DNA of 64,000 nucleotides from Ipomoea triloba (taxonomy: Eukaryota > Streptophyta > Magnoliopsida > Solanales > Convolvulaceae), in assembly GCF_003576645.1 (NCBI RefSeq), contig NC_044916.1:965443-1029442 (forward strand), read 5' to 3'. The notes below the pieces were generated by a model. That model was not told the DNA's origin, did no database searches, and saw nothing but the letters and a program-made list of their open reading frames with translations. Positions 45,918 to 58,277 of this stretch are shown here, piece after piece. A program made the translations under genes and the position numbers. Every line of letters begins with the position of its first letter. Position 1 is the stretch's first letter.

Positions 45918-48900
45918 ATGGCGTCGCAGCTGAGAACGAAGACCTTTGCCGTCGTCGGAGATCAGAGACCCGTCGTCAATTACTCCGCCGCCGCCGGAGG
46001 CGAAACAGCCGCCCTTTTTGATTGGTGGAGGAAAATTGCAGAATCACCAATATGGCAGGAAACCATTTTTTATCTTCTCTGTGCTTCCTATGCTTTCATG
46101 GCCACGGTTGCCCTGGTATAATATATTCCCTTTACTTCTCTCTCTACTTCTTGAAACATCATCATCAATCTAGTACAATCCTATGTAAGATTCATACATA
46201 AATCGTTTATATATAGATCTCAGCTCAAATTCAGTCGCACTTTAACGTGCAGTTAGTGCGGACACATCAATATATAGTATATAGAAAAATGCACCAATAG
46301 TCTTTAGAAAACGCACAACAATGAAATATTAGTCAAGTTTTAGATTTAGATATTTTATGTTGACAAACGTGCATAGTCACTATCTAAAGGTGGGCACGGA
46401 TAAATCTAGCATTGTGACCCTAATTGACAAGGGAACAAACCTAAGTTGTTCATAGCTGACCGATTAAAATAAATTTAGAAGACTAATAGGTCATTCTTGT
46501 CAATTTAATAGTTGAATTTAAAACCTTATGATTACCAAATCAACGGTCTAACTAACTTGAGAGGGGTTGCCTAGGGTTGTTTGATGCATGTTAATACGAT
46601 GTAGAATGAATGTGTGTTATTTGTCTCGGATTTTCCATTGTTGTAGGTACAACTGATCAGAATTCAGTTAAGGGTTCCAGAATACGGTTGGACAGCACAA
46701 AAAGTGTTTCACTTGATGAATTTTGTTGTCAATGCATGTAAGCTAACCTCCATTACTAATTCTAAGTCAGAATCTCGTGTTTTATCTCAACTAAAAATTT
46801 AACTAATAGTTATACTATATACTTTTTTCATTTCATTTCAACTAAATGTTTAACCTGATAGTGAGACAACCATCTGATTCCAACATTAACCCTACCTCAT
46901 TCTTCATAGTGAGAGCTATAGTATTCGGCTTCTACCGGGGCGTGTTCCATTTGAGACAACATGTAAGTTTCCTGTCCCAGTAAACATTCCATCTCAATTA
47001 AAAGTTTAAGTAGTCCAATCCCGAGATTTACGGGTGTTTGGGTAACTAAAATAATGCATGAATATGAATGAGCAGGCACTAAAAGTGTTGCTATTGGATC
47101 TCCCTGGGCTTCTCTTCTTCTCCACCTACACATTACTCATTCTGTTCTGGGCAGAGGTTTACTACCAGGCAAGAAGCTTCTCCATTGATAATCTTAGACC
47201 CACATACTATAAAATCAATGGAGTTGTATACATCATACAGGTGTGGATTAACAATTTAACATCAACATTTCTTCAGACTTCCATATTTAATTTCAATTTG
47301 ATTTCTTTAGAATATTTCTTTGTGAAACTCTGATATGAACATAGGTGTGCATATGGATATTCATCAAACTCAGTGGAAGCCCTGCAGGAGTTGATGTTGC
47401 AAAGCTATTTTTTTCAGGTTAAATTATTGATGGATTAAAGCACTTTTTGTTTCATGTTTATTGCCAGCACAGTTTAAGGGAAATGTGATCTTTGATTTTC
47501 AATCTGCAGTTATTTCATTTTGTGCTGCTATGGGATTCTTGATATATGGTGGAAGGTGAATGCATGCTTGCTTCAAATCTCTAGATTGATCTGGAAATGA
47601 CATTTTTAGTCCCTCACTTATATCTATACTGGTAGAATCTGTTTGGAGGTGGGGTAAAGTTAGTCTCGTTCAAATAGCATTTTTAGTCTTATTTGACGAT
47701 AATTGTTATTTTTTTGAGGAAAGGGATGAGTCCTAATTTGATATGATTTTTAGGTCATTTGTATAACTTTCCTCCTCCTAGGATAAAATGCTTTGGCTGA
47801 ACGGATTTTTGCCCGCATGGGTTTAGCTCACTGGTTCAGTAGACAATATTTGGGAGAAGAGACCAAGGCTTGAACTATGTTTAAAGTGAACAGATCCCTT
47901 GTGGGCACCGCATTTGGCTTGTCTGCTGAACTATTGAGTCACCGTGATTTCATCCTCCTAAATTCCTTGTCTGGCAGGAGGTGTGAGGGGTTCTTAGGGT
48001 TAGTGATTCAACCTTTTTGGGAGAAGTTTAATGAAATGGGGCCGGTCGAAACATTCTGCAGGAGGGAAAAAGGATATTGAAATGATCAAAAAGACCTTGC
48101 AGATTAGGATTCACACCTTTTGTGCTAATCAATTAACAATTCCGTTAGTGGGACTAAAAATACTACTAAAACTGCGAGAATTATTTTACATTTCTAATAA
48201 CTTAGGGATTGATTCTACACCATAAGTATTACGTAGGCACTAAAAATTTGCCATTCCTCCTTTTAATTATCTTATGTTTATTTCAATTCATTAATATGCG
48301 ACCTCGATTTAATGATGCTTTCCAGGTTGTTTGTCATGCTGCGACATTTTCCCATTGAATCCAGGGGACGGCAGAAGAAGCTGCATGAGGTGTGTTCATA
48401 GTATTTTAACTAACAGGAATTTGGGAAACAACATTTTATAATGCATATGCATATACATTTACATTTACATATACATATATGTATGTATTTCAGCTTTGAA
48501 AAATCCCTTGTTTGACTTGAGGTGGTTGTGCTTAATCCTAGTTGTTGGCAGGTGGGGTTTGTGACTGGAGTTTGCAGCATATGTTTCTTGATCAAATGCA
48601 TAGTGGTATGCTTTAACAGGTTATTATATATATAGAGTTGTTTTAAGGTGTAGAGTGACTCAATTATCTCTTATATAAAACATAACTATTACAAGAAAAA
48701 TGGTTATAAACCACAGTTTTTAGAAATGATGTCTAAGATTTCATTACAATAAAGTATAACTAGTACAAGAAAAATGAGTATAGACAATAGTTTTTAGAAA
48801 TGAAGTCTGATCAAAATTGTTGGGCAGGCAGAGGCCATGTTTAGTATCCGATGGTCGAGGGATTGTTGGGCGGAGGCCGGTAAAGGTCTAAGAGTCAAGT

Positions 48901-49754
48901 CCAGCACCCAGCCTGTCTTGAACAATGTGATGACGACCTATAAGTAAGAAAATATGTTGCGCTTTCGCTACCAATCTAACAAGTGGTATCATAGCCAAAT
49001 TACGGTTTTGATTCTCAGCAATAACAATTAATATTGGTTGGTGCTGGGCCTGGGAGGGAGGAATTGTTGGGCAGCCCCGATAAAGGGGCCATGTCTAGTA
49101 CCCGTGACTGGGGATTGTTGGGCGGAGGCCGGTAAAACCCATCATGTCTTGAACAATGTGATGACAAAGACAACAATTTTTAGGAAAATCGTTGTCATGA
49201 GCGTATATATTTTCCCTAAAAGACACCAGTTGTTGTTGTCTATGTGTTTTTCTCTTGTAGTGAACCATACATAGTGAGAACAAGTATAGTGAAAACAAGT
49301 ATCGATATTATCTAGTACAACTCAAATATAGTTGTACCTGATATAAATGACACTGACATCAATTGATGCCTTAGAATATCCCATAATTGAAAACCAGGAT
49401 GTTTCTAAATTAAAGTCTGATCAACATGACGACATTGCAGGTTGGTATTTCTGCCTTTAATGAGGATGCTGATGTTGATGTTCTTGTTCATCCAATTCTA
49501 AATCTCATATATTACATGGTAATAAATTAATCTTTCTACATATATTATTTCAAAAAAAAAAAAAAACTTTCTGCATATATACATGCATACATTTGCCAAG
49601 ATGACAATAAATTCACTTACTGATCATTTGACTGAGACAAACATTTTGATGTCTTCCAAAGATGGTGGAAATCTTGCCTTCTGCAATGGTGCTCTTCATC
49701 CTCCGGAAATTGCCGGCAAAACGAGTGTCCGACCAGTACCATCCAATTCAATGA
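45918..49754 (+). CDS. TOM1: TOM1/TOM3/THH1-family seven-transmembrane protein
   Basis: Ten exons in phase: 45918-46115, 46647-46737, 46910-46962, 47076-47240, 47345-47417, 47510-47555, 48326-48389, 48552-48605, 49441-49518 and 49662-49754. They total 304 residues against 291 for Arabidopsis TOM1. Family signatures: [95 protein letters not shown] and the end [11 protein letters not shown]. About seven hydrophobic spans are visible. In Arabidopsis, TOM1/TOM3 are tonoplast proteins that tobamoviruses use for RNA replication; their normal role is not settled. The assignment within TOM1/TOM3/THH1 is tentative. All catalogued exons are intact. Intron 8 (835 bp) contains nested transposon remnants and there is a 770-bp intron 6. 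Confidence 0.92.
48758..49260. mobile_element. CACTA-like MITE remnant in TOM1 intron 8
   Basis: The right end CTATGTGTTTTTCTCTTGTAGTG reads CACTACAAGAGAAAAACACA on the other strand. The left end ACTAGTACAAGAAAAATGAG ... is a weaker match. CACTAC-type ends fit a CACTA MITE, here interrupted by the TRIM described next. Confidence 0.4.
48818..49162 (+). mobile_element. TRIM (miniature LTR retroelement) in TOM1 intron 8
   Basis: LTR 48818-48981 (164 bp, TGTTGGGCAGG ... TCTAACA) is followed after 2 nt by TGGTATCATAGCC, a near-match to the initiator-Met tRNA PBS. An internal region of only 83 bp ends in GGGAGGGAGGAA just before a second LTR starting at 49065 (TGTTGGGCAGCCCC), which is rearranged and truncated. 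No coding capacity. Same family as the LTR at 17626/22557. Confidence 0.65.
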
Positions 49755-51394
49755 CACCACCGGCGGCAATATGCCACAAACGTTGAAGATCAGATCAGAG
49801 GATGTTCCGGCAGTTTTGGTTATTATTAGTACGATGATGTTACAATAGGCCATGTGTGTGTTTATCAGTTTTGTCTGTTGCTTCACTTTGATACACTACT
49901 ATAATTTTGGACACGTAGTTTGGGTATACCTTTAGTCAAAAGAGGCAAGCCAATGGGTTATAGAAAACCTTAATTATTTTACATGTAGCATTCAGTAATA
50001 ATAACCAAATTCAACGAAAATATCATGTATGGTAAATCTTAATTGCGGCACTTTCCTAGCTAGGCTTGCTGATGTTCATTGTTGCCGTGGTTGAAAATGA
50101 AAGTTTGTGGAGGAGGAAAAAAGCCTTTTTCAGGTAAGAGTGGTTAATAATACCAATTGATGGATACCAGAGTAGGGTACCCCGTCAGGATCACTCGTTA
50201 GGTCGTCGGTGATTAGTAAATCAGAGGAAGCGCTGGCCACAATACCGAAACATTATGAGAAAGGATACTATGGGATTCTTGTCATATTTTAGGCAGAATT
50301 TCTTTCTCCAATTTTCAGAAAAGAGATTCTACGACTTAGGAAATAAATTCAAAGTTAATTTAGGAAGGTTTCTAAAGTCAAAACTTTTTTCCATAATCGC
50401 CAATCATGTATAAATATCACCGGAGTCACACGGTAAAGAGTTTGATTTTTTACTCCCTAGCAATAATATTACTTTTGTGCCGTTCTTGCTTTCCTGCATT
50501 GTTTTATGGTAGTAAAATATTTAAGATTTTTTTTGGTAATGATGTCTCTCTTTTTCCTTTTTTTTTTCTTCTAATTACATATACTCCATATAATTATGGT
50601 AACATGTCTCTATTTCTTTTGGATGCGAGATTATAAATTAAAGGTGTATTATAGTCAGAGTAATCACAATCAAGTTGGTTTCGTCATTGATTGGATAATC
50701 AAAATGTTCTAAGTTCTAAGTCCGAGTAATCACAATCAACGGTCTAAACACGAAGGGAGAAAGGCCTAGGTTAGCTTGAGTAGTGTGATATCCACACTAT
50801 CATTAAAACCATATTTGCTAGCGCTATACAATTCAACATTTTCTAATTTAAATGCGTCTACTTTGGGAATCAATTCCTTATTCACCCATTATTCATTTTG
50901 AGCCTGCAATATATCAATCTCTTCGTCTCACTATGAAGAATCTGAATCTACTTTGACCCGATCTAAACCGGGAGTGGACCCCACTTATATTTGTACCACA
51001 AATTAGCCATTTTTACTACTTTTTTCCAACACAAGTAGGCTAATTTATCTTATTATCGTTCTTTATCAACTACGGTAAACTACAAAATGAGATTTACTCA
51101 ATACAAACCCTCCCGGCCTCTAATAGTAACAACATGTTTTCCTCATCGCACAAAAAAGTGATTAATCATAATATATGATAATATGATATGCATTAGAAAT
51201 TTAAAAATATTTTCTCTCATCATAAGTGGATTACACGACCACATGCATTACAGCACGCTAGGACTTGTTGCCGCATGTTTATTATTACATATATGTGCAC
51301 CATGCCGCCATGCCGATGTTCTTGCCGTTATACAATCCTGTGACCTTTCCTCAAGAAGAGGTATACAGGTGTCATTTGAGCACAATGAGATTGA

Positions 51395-51431
<37 letters not shown>

Positions 51432-51628
51432 TTGAGTTTTTCCTAAAGGTATCCACAACCGACAGCCAGAAGACTAATCCTCCGTCCAAACGGTCAGCAC
51501 ACTAGTCAAATAGTTTGCTCCATTGCTCCATTCACATGGGTGGAGATTGAACCCCAACCTCATGCTTATTATTATTATTATAATAATAATTATTATTATT
51601 ATTATTATCCTTACCGCTAGGTGCTTAA
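49755..51628. other. Intergenic; left part of segmental duplication copy A
   Basis: TOM1 3' flank to about 50050, then sequence that matches 56780 onward. No gene seen. Contains poly-T stretches and two ATT microsatellites. Confidence 0.5.
51393..51432. repeat. (ATT)n microsatellite
   Basis: About 13 ATT units. A second ATT/AAT tract lies at about 51568-51608, where TATTATTATTATAATAATAA changes strand sense midway. The duplicate region has a shorter tract at about 58316-58336. Confidence 0.85.
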
Positions 51629-52249
51629 TTATTTTTTCTTAAACACAATTAAAGTATCGGTGGTATTTGTCAAAGCCAAACGCATAGTCCTGGTTGCCCT
51701 GTCGTAATACCTCCCGACATTATAGCAGTTATCCTCGTACCTGGGACAGTACGTTAATTTATAAGCTTTAAGGCTCCACTCCACCAGCTCAATCTTGAAC
51801 AAATTGCTAACGTTTTCCACAGCCTCGCCGGCCTTCACCAGTTGCTGCCCAATTTGGTCATCGTGCTCCACCTTCCACGTCACCTTGTCGGCGCACTCTT
51901 CGGCGCCGGTGAAGCTGATGGTCTGGAAAGTGGACGGAATGACGAGGTAGTTTTTTTCCGCCGGCGTGAACACGAGGGGGTCGCCGAGGTCGAGGCTCCT
52001 GAGTTGAACGACGTCGTTTGGGCATGGAGCTGTTAAGTTCAGCTTCTCAAGGCTCACTCCTTGTCCACGCGCTTTTCCCGATACGTCTGCGCTCATGTAG
52101 TACTCTGAACCGGCGAAGAGGTCGTTCCCGTTGATGTCCACCACCGGATAGCCGGCGGTGGGAAGGCGGATGGGGTCGAACGCCGCCGCCACTGCGGCGG
52201 CGAGGATGGACAAGGAAAGCGAGAAGAAAAGTGTTAGATGGATCTTCAT
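51629..52249 (-). CDS. Kunitz-type (sporamin/STI family) inhibitor, gene 1
   Basis: Single-exon ORF of 206 residues. Residues 1 to about 23 are a signal peptide (MKIHLTLFFSLSLSILAAAV). The mature part starts FDPIRLPTAGYPVVDINGND, the Kunitz-STI opening shared with sporamin. Four cysteines (TAPCPND, EECADK, TYCPRYEDNCYN) match the two conserved disulfides. Two to three N-glycosylation sites (NLT, NVS, NTT). Family members inhibit serine proteases or serve as vacuolar storage/defence proteins; whether this one inhibits anything cannot be read here. It lacks about six residues before the second Cys that gene 2 has. Intronless, as usual in this family. A TATA box lies 69 bp upstream. Confidence 0.93.
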   Translation of the reverse strand: MKIHLTLFFSLSLSILAAAVAAAFDPIRLPTAGYPVVDINGNDLFAGSEYYMSADVSGKARGQGVSLEKLNLTAPCPNDVVQLRSLDLGDPLVFTPAEKNYLVIPSTFQTISFTGAEECADKVTWKVEHDDQIGQQLVKAGEAVENVSNLFKIELVEWSLKAYKLTYCPRYEDNCYNVGRYYDRATRTMRLALTNTTDTLIVFKKK

Positions 52250-52317
52250 AGTTACGTATATGGAGAAAGAAGTCTAGAGAAAAGGTGATGGTTAATTAGA
52301 ATGCCATTTTAGGTCCC

Positions 52318-52325
52318 AATTTATA
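52318..52325 (-). promoter_or_regulatory. TATA box of Kunitz gene 1
   Basis: TATAAATT on the minus strand about 70 bp before the ATG. The same box at the same distance occurs at genes 2 and 3. Confidence 0.7.
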
Positions 52326-52826
52326 AGTCATAACCATGGTATAGTACAATTGAATTACTATTATTATTATTAGATGTTAGGTTGCGGTTTGGAGAACTGA
52401 GTTCTCTTATATGTATTAATTATTGATGTGTCAATATAACAGCACAAGCTAAGCTATTTATTATATTGAGGGTTCGCTAGATCGAAATTCATTGTTATTA
52501 TATGAGTATATATGTGTGTGCTATGTGACAGATTTGATTAAGAAAGTGTTGGTAAAAATCTCACAATGCACATCCACTTTTTTCACACTGCTGCCTTCAA
52601 TCGTGGCATCACATAAGCCAATGAACCACTCCACTAAGACCCGAGCGGCCCGTTTCTATTTATTGTCAGTAGGCATGTACGTTTTGATAAATTAAAGCAT
52701 ACAGTGTGTCCCGAAATGAGTGGTTGAGTAGGTGAAACATAAATCTATCTAATATTAGAAAAATATGAGTTTGATTCTTGTCAACACCCTCTTAGTTGAG
52801 CATGCCCGATTTTTCCAGGCGTCAAA

Positions 52827-52857
<31 letters not shown>

Positions 52858-53153
52858 AGAGCATGTAAATAGAAAATCGTACATGCTCAACAAAAAAAAT
52901 AAAAACTAAAAACTAAAAAAGAGCATGTAAATAGAAAGAACGTGTAATATAATTACCCACTTAATCTGTTATTGATAAAAGAAAATCTAGCAGGTAAATG
53001 CTTGTAGCTCATAGTTGAATTAATGAACGTACCACAGTAGTTGAATTGGTACATGGGCAGTAATTTTAGATTAATAAACTTTCATGGTATGTGCATGTGA
53101 AAGTTTATATTTGTAAAAGGAATTTGGGTTAAATAAGTCATTCAATTACATGT

Positions 53154-53590
53154 AAAATTATATGTAGTTGAATTATCAATCTCAAATAATTGTAACTGGA
53201 TATCTAAATAGCGCAATGCAAAATCAAATAATTGACTTTAAAATGATATGCTTACTCAATTTTTGTTAATGTAGCAGTTACTTTATTTTAAAAATTAATT
53301 TTTAAAATTAATTTTAATAATTTTAAATAAAATAAGATAATCAAAATCCCTAACCCCTTGCCTTCATCTCTGCCAAAGACGAAGAACCTGTCTTCATCTT
53401 CGACAAGAGAAGAAGTAGGTGTTCTTTGTCACCAAGCGGGGGACTAAGTCCATTTCATCGCCTCTAGACTAGAGACAAAGAGAGTTTTTTCAACAAAGGT
53501 GGGGAAGGGGGTTGGGTTTTTGATTTTTTTTTAAATTTTATTTTATTAAAAATTATTAAAATGAATTTTAAAAAAGTAAGTTTTATTAAG
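53154..53590. other. Intergenic, AT-rich
   Basis: No gene. Contains TTTTAAAATTAATTTT-type symmetric AT blocks on both sides (about 53284-53330 and 53540-53570), perhaps a worn MITE interrupted near 53590 by the solo LTR. Confidence 0.4.
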
Positions 53591-53595
53591 GTAAT

Positions 53596-55255
53596 TGATA
53601 AGTGCTCATTTGTCTATATTTTTCTCTCTTTCACTAAGTCATTTTGTTTATAGATCATTCCAATTTTCATGAGAATTAGTGCTTATTTGTGTTATTTTGC
53701 AAGGAGTATGAGTTGGAAAGCATTGGAAGCAAAGACGATGATTTTCAAGCATTTTGGATGAATTTGGAGTCAATGGGAATTAAGGAGGAGCTATAAAGAT
53801 GGGTGCAACACTTCCAAGGGAGTCTAAGAGTTGTATTTTCAATGATATTTGATTATTTGGGCAAACTAAAACAAAAGAGAAGCAAAAGGTCAAGGTGTTG
53901 AAATTTCTGCACGTCGACATCTTAGTGATTGGACGATATCTCGGCCTATAAATATTCAAATTGAGTGATTCTTGTGCCATTGAAACGAAGACTCAAAGGG
54001 CTACAACTCTCATGAAGACATTAAAGCTTTAAAAGGAAGACAAAGGGGTCAAAATCGTCCAAACTTACAGATTTCGTCCAAATCTGCCACTGTTCGGTAT
54101 TTGGACCATATCTTAGCCTAGGAATGTCCAAATGAGGTGATTCTTGCGCCATTAGAAAGCCAACTTGAAGGGCTACACAATTGATGAAGACCACAAAGGC
54201 TAATGAAGTGTTTCTGAAGGTGAATAGCTTATAATCCAAAGCAGTTGCACAGAATTTTGATAAACACACTGTAAATTGCACAAAAGCATACGGCCATGCA
54301 TATGGCCGTATGAGAGGCCGTTTGGCACCTACTCTGTTCAGTATTTAAGCTCTTTTTGTGCATATTGGACTCGGTTTTGATCCATGGTTGAACCCTAAAC
54401 ACTCCCGTTCACTCCCTTTCATATTTTTAGGTTAGATTAGGGTTAGATCTATGTATTTTAACACTTTTGGAGCTTGTAATCTTGGATTTGAAGCTTGGAT
54501 TTCAAGATTCTTCCTCCCATTTCAATAGAGAAGTTTTCTTTCCTTTATCTCTTTTCTTTTGCAAGATTTATGTTTATTACTTGTGTTTTTGTGTTCTTGA
54601 TGCTATTTAATCATGAGTAGTGAGTTTATGGGCTTGAGTTAGGGTTGTATTATCTATTTTGATGCTTAGTATGTGATTATTGCATAAAAGGGGATGAACA
54701 CCAACCTAGGGTTCTTGAGTTTGAATTGGATTTATTTCTATCTTTCAATAGTTAATGGCCAATGATTATTGCTTGTCTTTGGAAAGTCTTTCATTTCAAT
54801 GGAAGTTGGATGGAAGACTTAAGCCAATCCAATCTCAAACCCATTTTCTCTTCCATGGAAATAGGGGTAGAATTGGGGCAAAATAGCTTTTGTTCTTTAA
54901 GAACTTAGGTTGGTACACCATGGAAATGGGGCAACCTTTGTTCTAATCCTTGTGAAAACTTGGATTCCTTTGTGCTAGCCTTGAGAACCTAGAGTTAATG
55001 TTCTTCCCCCAAACTTAAGTGTTAAAGCATCTAGATGGTAATGCCCCTAACTTGGGTCATATTTCTTTATTTTGCACTCATCTATTGTTTATATGTGTTT
55101 GTTCTACCTCGTTGTCGTTTGCTTAGCTTCTTGTTGATTTCCTTGTGCTAGTGCCTAGTTTTGTGATTGCATATTGCGTGCCATAACCCCCAATCTTCAG
55201 CGGAACGACATTTCACACCCGTACACTCACTATCACTCATCTTTGCTACACATCA
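53596..55255. mobile_element. Solo LTR (1660 bp), probably Ty3/Gypsy
   Basis: Begins TGATAAGTGCTCATTTG and ends CTACACATCA (TG...CA) with a 5-bp target duplication GTAAT on both sides (53591-53595, 55256-55260). No internal domain, PBS or polypurine tract. It contains two diverged copies of a block with GATTCTTG(T/C)GCCATT and GGGCTACA (about 53970 and 54140) and CAGTATTTAAGCTC as a TATA-like area. Length suggests a Gypsy (Tat/Athila-like) LTR; lineage is inference. Confidence 0.85.
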
Positions 55256-55411
55256 GTAATCACTACATCAACAAAGACCGGGTAAACATGTCATTTTAGG
55301 TTCAATTGCATGATTGCTCTTTTGGTAGAGCTTATTTTAGAGTTTATATCTTATTTTAACAATAAATAAGCTATAATGCTCTGTTTAGCATACCTAGCTT
55401 ATTAACTAGAT

Positions 55412-55515
55412 GAAAGCTGCCAAGGACCTTGTAGTCCAGTGGCATCAAACCCTTTTCTTTATACGGGACGTGGTGGGGGCAACAGATACTGCATTCTAAT
55501 AGAGTTATTTTTAAA
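55412..55515 (+). mobile_element. Degenerate SINE fragment
   Basis: GCCAAGGACCTTGTAGTCCAGTGG matches the head of the SINE at 30481 and 37764 with a few changes in the A box, then GGGGGCAACAGATACTGCATTC for the 3' part. B box lost. Confidence 0.6.
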
Positions 55516-55783
55516 AGTGTTTGGTAAAATTAGATTTTTGATAAGCTAATAAATGTAAAAAAAAAAAACTAAAAAGGATATCTTCATAAAATTTAAATAG
55601 TTTTAAATTTAAATAGGTTTGTTTACATAATAAAATATAAAATAAAGTAAGAATATATATTTGAAAATATATAAAGTAAAACAAAATATTTATAATTCAT
55701 AAAATTAGTTCATACAAAAATTAATATTCAAACACACAAATATCAAATTGAAATTACAACCAAACATATTGAAGAAAAAATGC

Positions 55784-56507
55784 AATCGTTATACCCTGCA
55801 CCACGGTGCACATAGCAATGTGCACCACATACGTAAAACGATGTCGTTTCGGTGTTAGTAGACGCGGACGCGAATGACTCAAGGAATTCATTATCTATAA
55901 TACACATAATCATTATCTATAATACACAGAACGTTTGCCTAGAATACATAGAATGTTTGCCCATAATACACAGAATATTGACACAAAATACACAGATGTT
56001 AGTAGACGCGAATGACTCCAGGGAATTCATTATCTATAATACACATAATCATTATATAGAATACACAGAAGGTTTGCCTAGAATACACAGAATGTTTGCC
56101 CATAATACACAGAATATTGATGCCCATAATACACAGAACTCATCCTCCTAACATTCGAATGCACAAACACATCACAACTTGTGTTAATAACTTGAATACA
56201 CATAATATTTACACAAAATACACAGAACTCATCCTCCTAAACATTCGAATGCACAAACACATCACAACATGTGTTACTAACATGAAATCACAACATGTGT
56301 TACTAACATGAATACACATAACGGTTGCCTATAATACACAGAACGATTGCCTAGAATACACAGAATGATTGCCTGGAATACACAGAATATTAACATAAAT
56401 ACAGAGACCGGCCGAAACTGGAAATTTGATTTCCAAAAAAACAGACGATTAATTTACTATGTTCAAAACGACGTCGTTTAGGTACGTGGTGCACAGTATA
56501 ATTTGCT
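55784..56507 (-). mobile_element. MULE-like MITE, copy 2, with 10-bp target duplication
   Basis: 724 bp, inverted relative to 42963-43711. Flanked by perfect GAAAAAATGC repeats (55774-55783, 56508-56517). A 10-bp duplication fits Mutator-like elements. The core is built of ATACACAGAA units (reverse of TCTGTGTATT). One terminal block (GTGGTGCACATAGCAATGTG) present in copy 1 is deleted near the right end. ORFs here are translations of the repeat. Confidence 0.85.
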
Positions 56508-56517
56508 GAAAAAATGC

Positions 56518-56661
56518 CAAAAGGATTTTTATTGGAAGGGGTAAAAGATGTCATTTATTAAAATAATAAGGATAAAGATGGAAAAGAGTTAAAAAGCTAC
56601 TATCTTATTTTGGAAGGGTAAAAGATGTCATTATTTACCCCCTGCAATCAAAATCCTTTTG
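56518..56661. mobile_element. Small MITE adjoining the MULE copy
   Basis: CCAAAAGGATTTTTATTG at the left and CAATCAAAATCCTTTTGG at the right are inverted repeats. Inner GGAAGGG(G)TAAAAGATGTCA occurs twice directly. About 144 bp, non-coding. Confidence 0.55.
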
Positions 56662-58211
56662 GTCTTTTTGTGTGTATGATTTATTCTTAATCTTACACTA
56701 GAAATATTCTCATTATTTCCAACCCAAGTTCCTATTGTAATTAGGTGTTGTATGTGAACCCGTATCAATCCTAACATTTCCAAGCTAGGCTTGCTCATGT
56801 TCATTGTTGCAGTGGTTGAAAATGAAAGTTTGTGGAGGAAAACAGTCTTTTCCGGTAAGAGTGGTTAATAATACCAATTGATGGATACTCGAGTATGGTA
56901 TCCAGTACGGACCACTCGCTAGGCAGTAGGTGATTAGTAAATCAGAGGAAGAGCTGGCCACAACACTGAAACATTATGAGAAAGGATACTCTGAGATTCT
57001 TGCCATATTTTAGGCGAGATTTCCTTCCCTAATTTTATGAAAAGGGATACTACAACTTAGAAAATAAATCCAAAGTTAATTTAGGAAGGTTTCTTAAGTA
57101 AAAATTTGTTAATCTTTTTATTTCCTTTTTTCTCAATCAATAGTCATGTATAAATATAATGGGGTCACACAATAAGGGGTTCGATTTTTTACTATCTAGC
57201 GATAATACTACTTTTGTACCATTCTTGCTTTCCTGCATTATTTTACGATAGTGTTGGCCTCGTTGCCTTCAAACCAACACCAATTAACAGGTTGTAAAAT
57301 ATTTAAGATTTTTTTTTTTGGTAATGATGGTTTTTTTTCTTTTTTCTTTCTTTTTTTTTTTTAATTACATATACTCCGTATAATTTTGGTAACATGCCTC
57401 TTTTTCTTTTGGCTATGAGATTATAAATTAAAGGTGTATTGTAGATTTATAGTCGGAGGAACTACAATCAAGTTGGTTTGTAACCAAAATATTCTAAGTT
57501 TAACTTTGGGTGAGAACAGTCTATTGACTTTCTTGGTTGTTAGGAATATAATCTTACGAAAAGATTATTTCCATGAATTTAACAAGCACAAAAACACGAA
57601 AGGAGAGAGGTCTAGGTTAGCTTGAGTCGTGTGATACCACACTATCGTTAAAACCTTATTTATTGCTACTTCCCTTTGGTGCTAGGTGTTCCAAGCTGCC
57701 TTTTTCAGGGTCATTCTGAGATTTGATTTGTACTTCCTTCGCGAGAGAGAACTTCTATACTATACAATTCAACATTTTCTAAGTAACTTAAATGAGTCTA
57801 CTTTGAAAATCAATTTCTCATTCATTCATTATTCGTTTTGAGCATACAATATATCGATCTCTTCGTCTCACTACGAAGAATCCGAATCCACTTTGACCCG
57901 ACCCAAATTGGAAGTGGACACCACTTATATTTGTACCACAAAATAGCCATTTACAATGCCTTTTTGCTATTTTTTCCAACACAAGGTAGTCTAGTTTATC
58001 TTATTGTCCTTCCTTACTGACTATGGTAAACTACAAGATGGGGTTTACTCAATACACACTCTTCCTTCAATATTAATGACATGTTTCTCTAATCACCCAA
58101 TAAAAGTGATTAATCATAATATATGATATGCCACATTAGAAATTTAAAAATATTTTTACTCATCGTAAGTCGATTACACGACCACATGACAACAAGCTAT
58201 ACTCGGACTTG

Positions 58212-58277
58212 CAATCATTATTGCATGGACCATGGTCCACACAGTTGTGTGGACCATGGTCCATGCAATAATTTGCC
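58212..58277. mobile_element. 66-bp palindromic mini-element with 10-bp target duplication
   Basis: Arms 58217-58243 (ATTATTGCATGGACCATGGT...) and 58246-58272 are exact reverse complements with a 2-nt centre. CTCGGACTTG flanks it at 58202-58211 and 58278-58287. Copy A of the segmental duplication has a single, uninterrupted site here (GCTAGGACTTGTTGC, about 51257), which shows insertion after duplication. Confidence 0.85.

Larger units (their letters stand above)
50054..53153. repeat. Segmental duplication copy A (with Kunitz gene 1)
   Basis: From CTAGGCTTGCTGATGTTCAT to about CATTCAATTACATG, colinear with 56780-60811. It includes the 5' and 3' flanks and the Kunitz gene. Copies differ by many point changes and by insertions confined to one copy. 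Confidence 0.85.
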
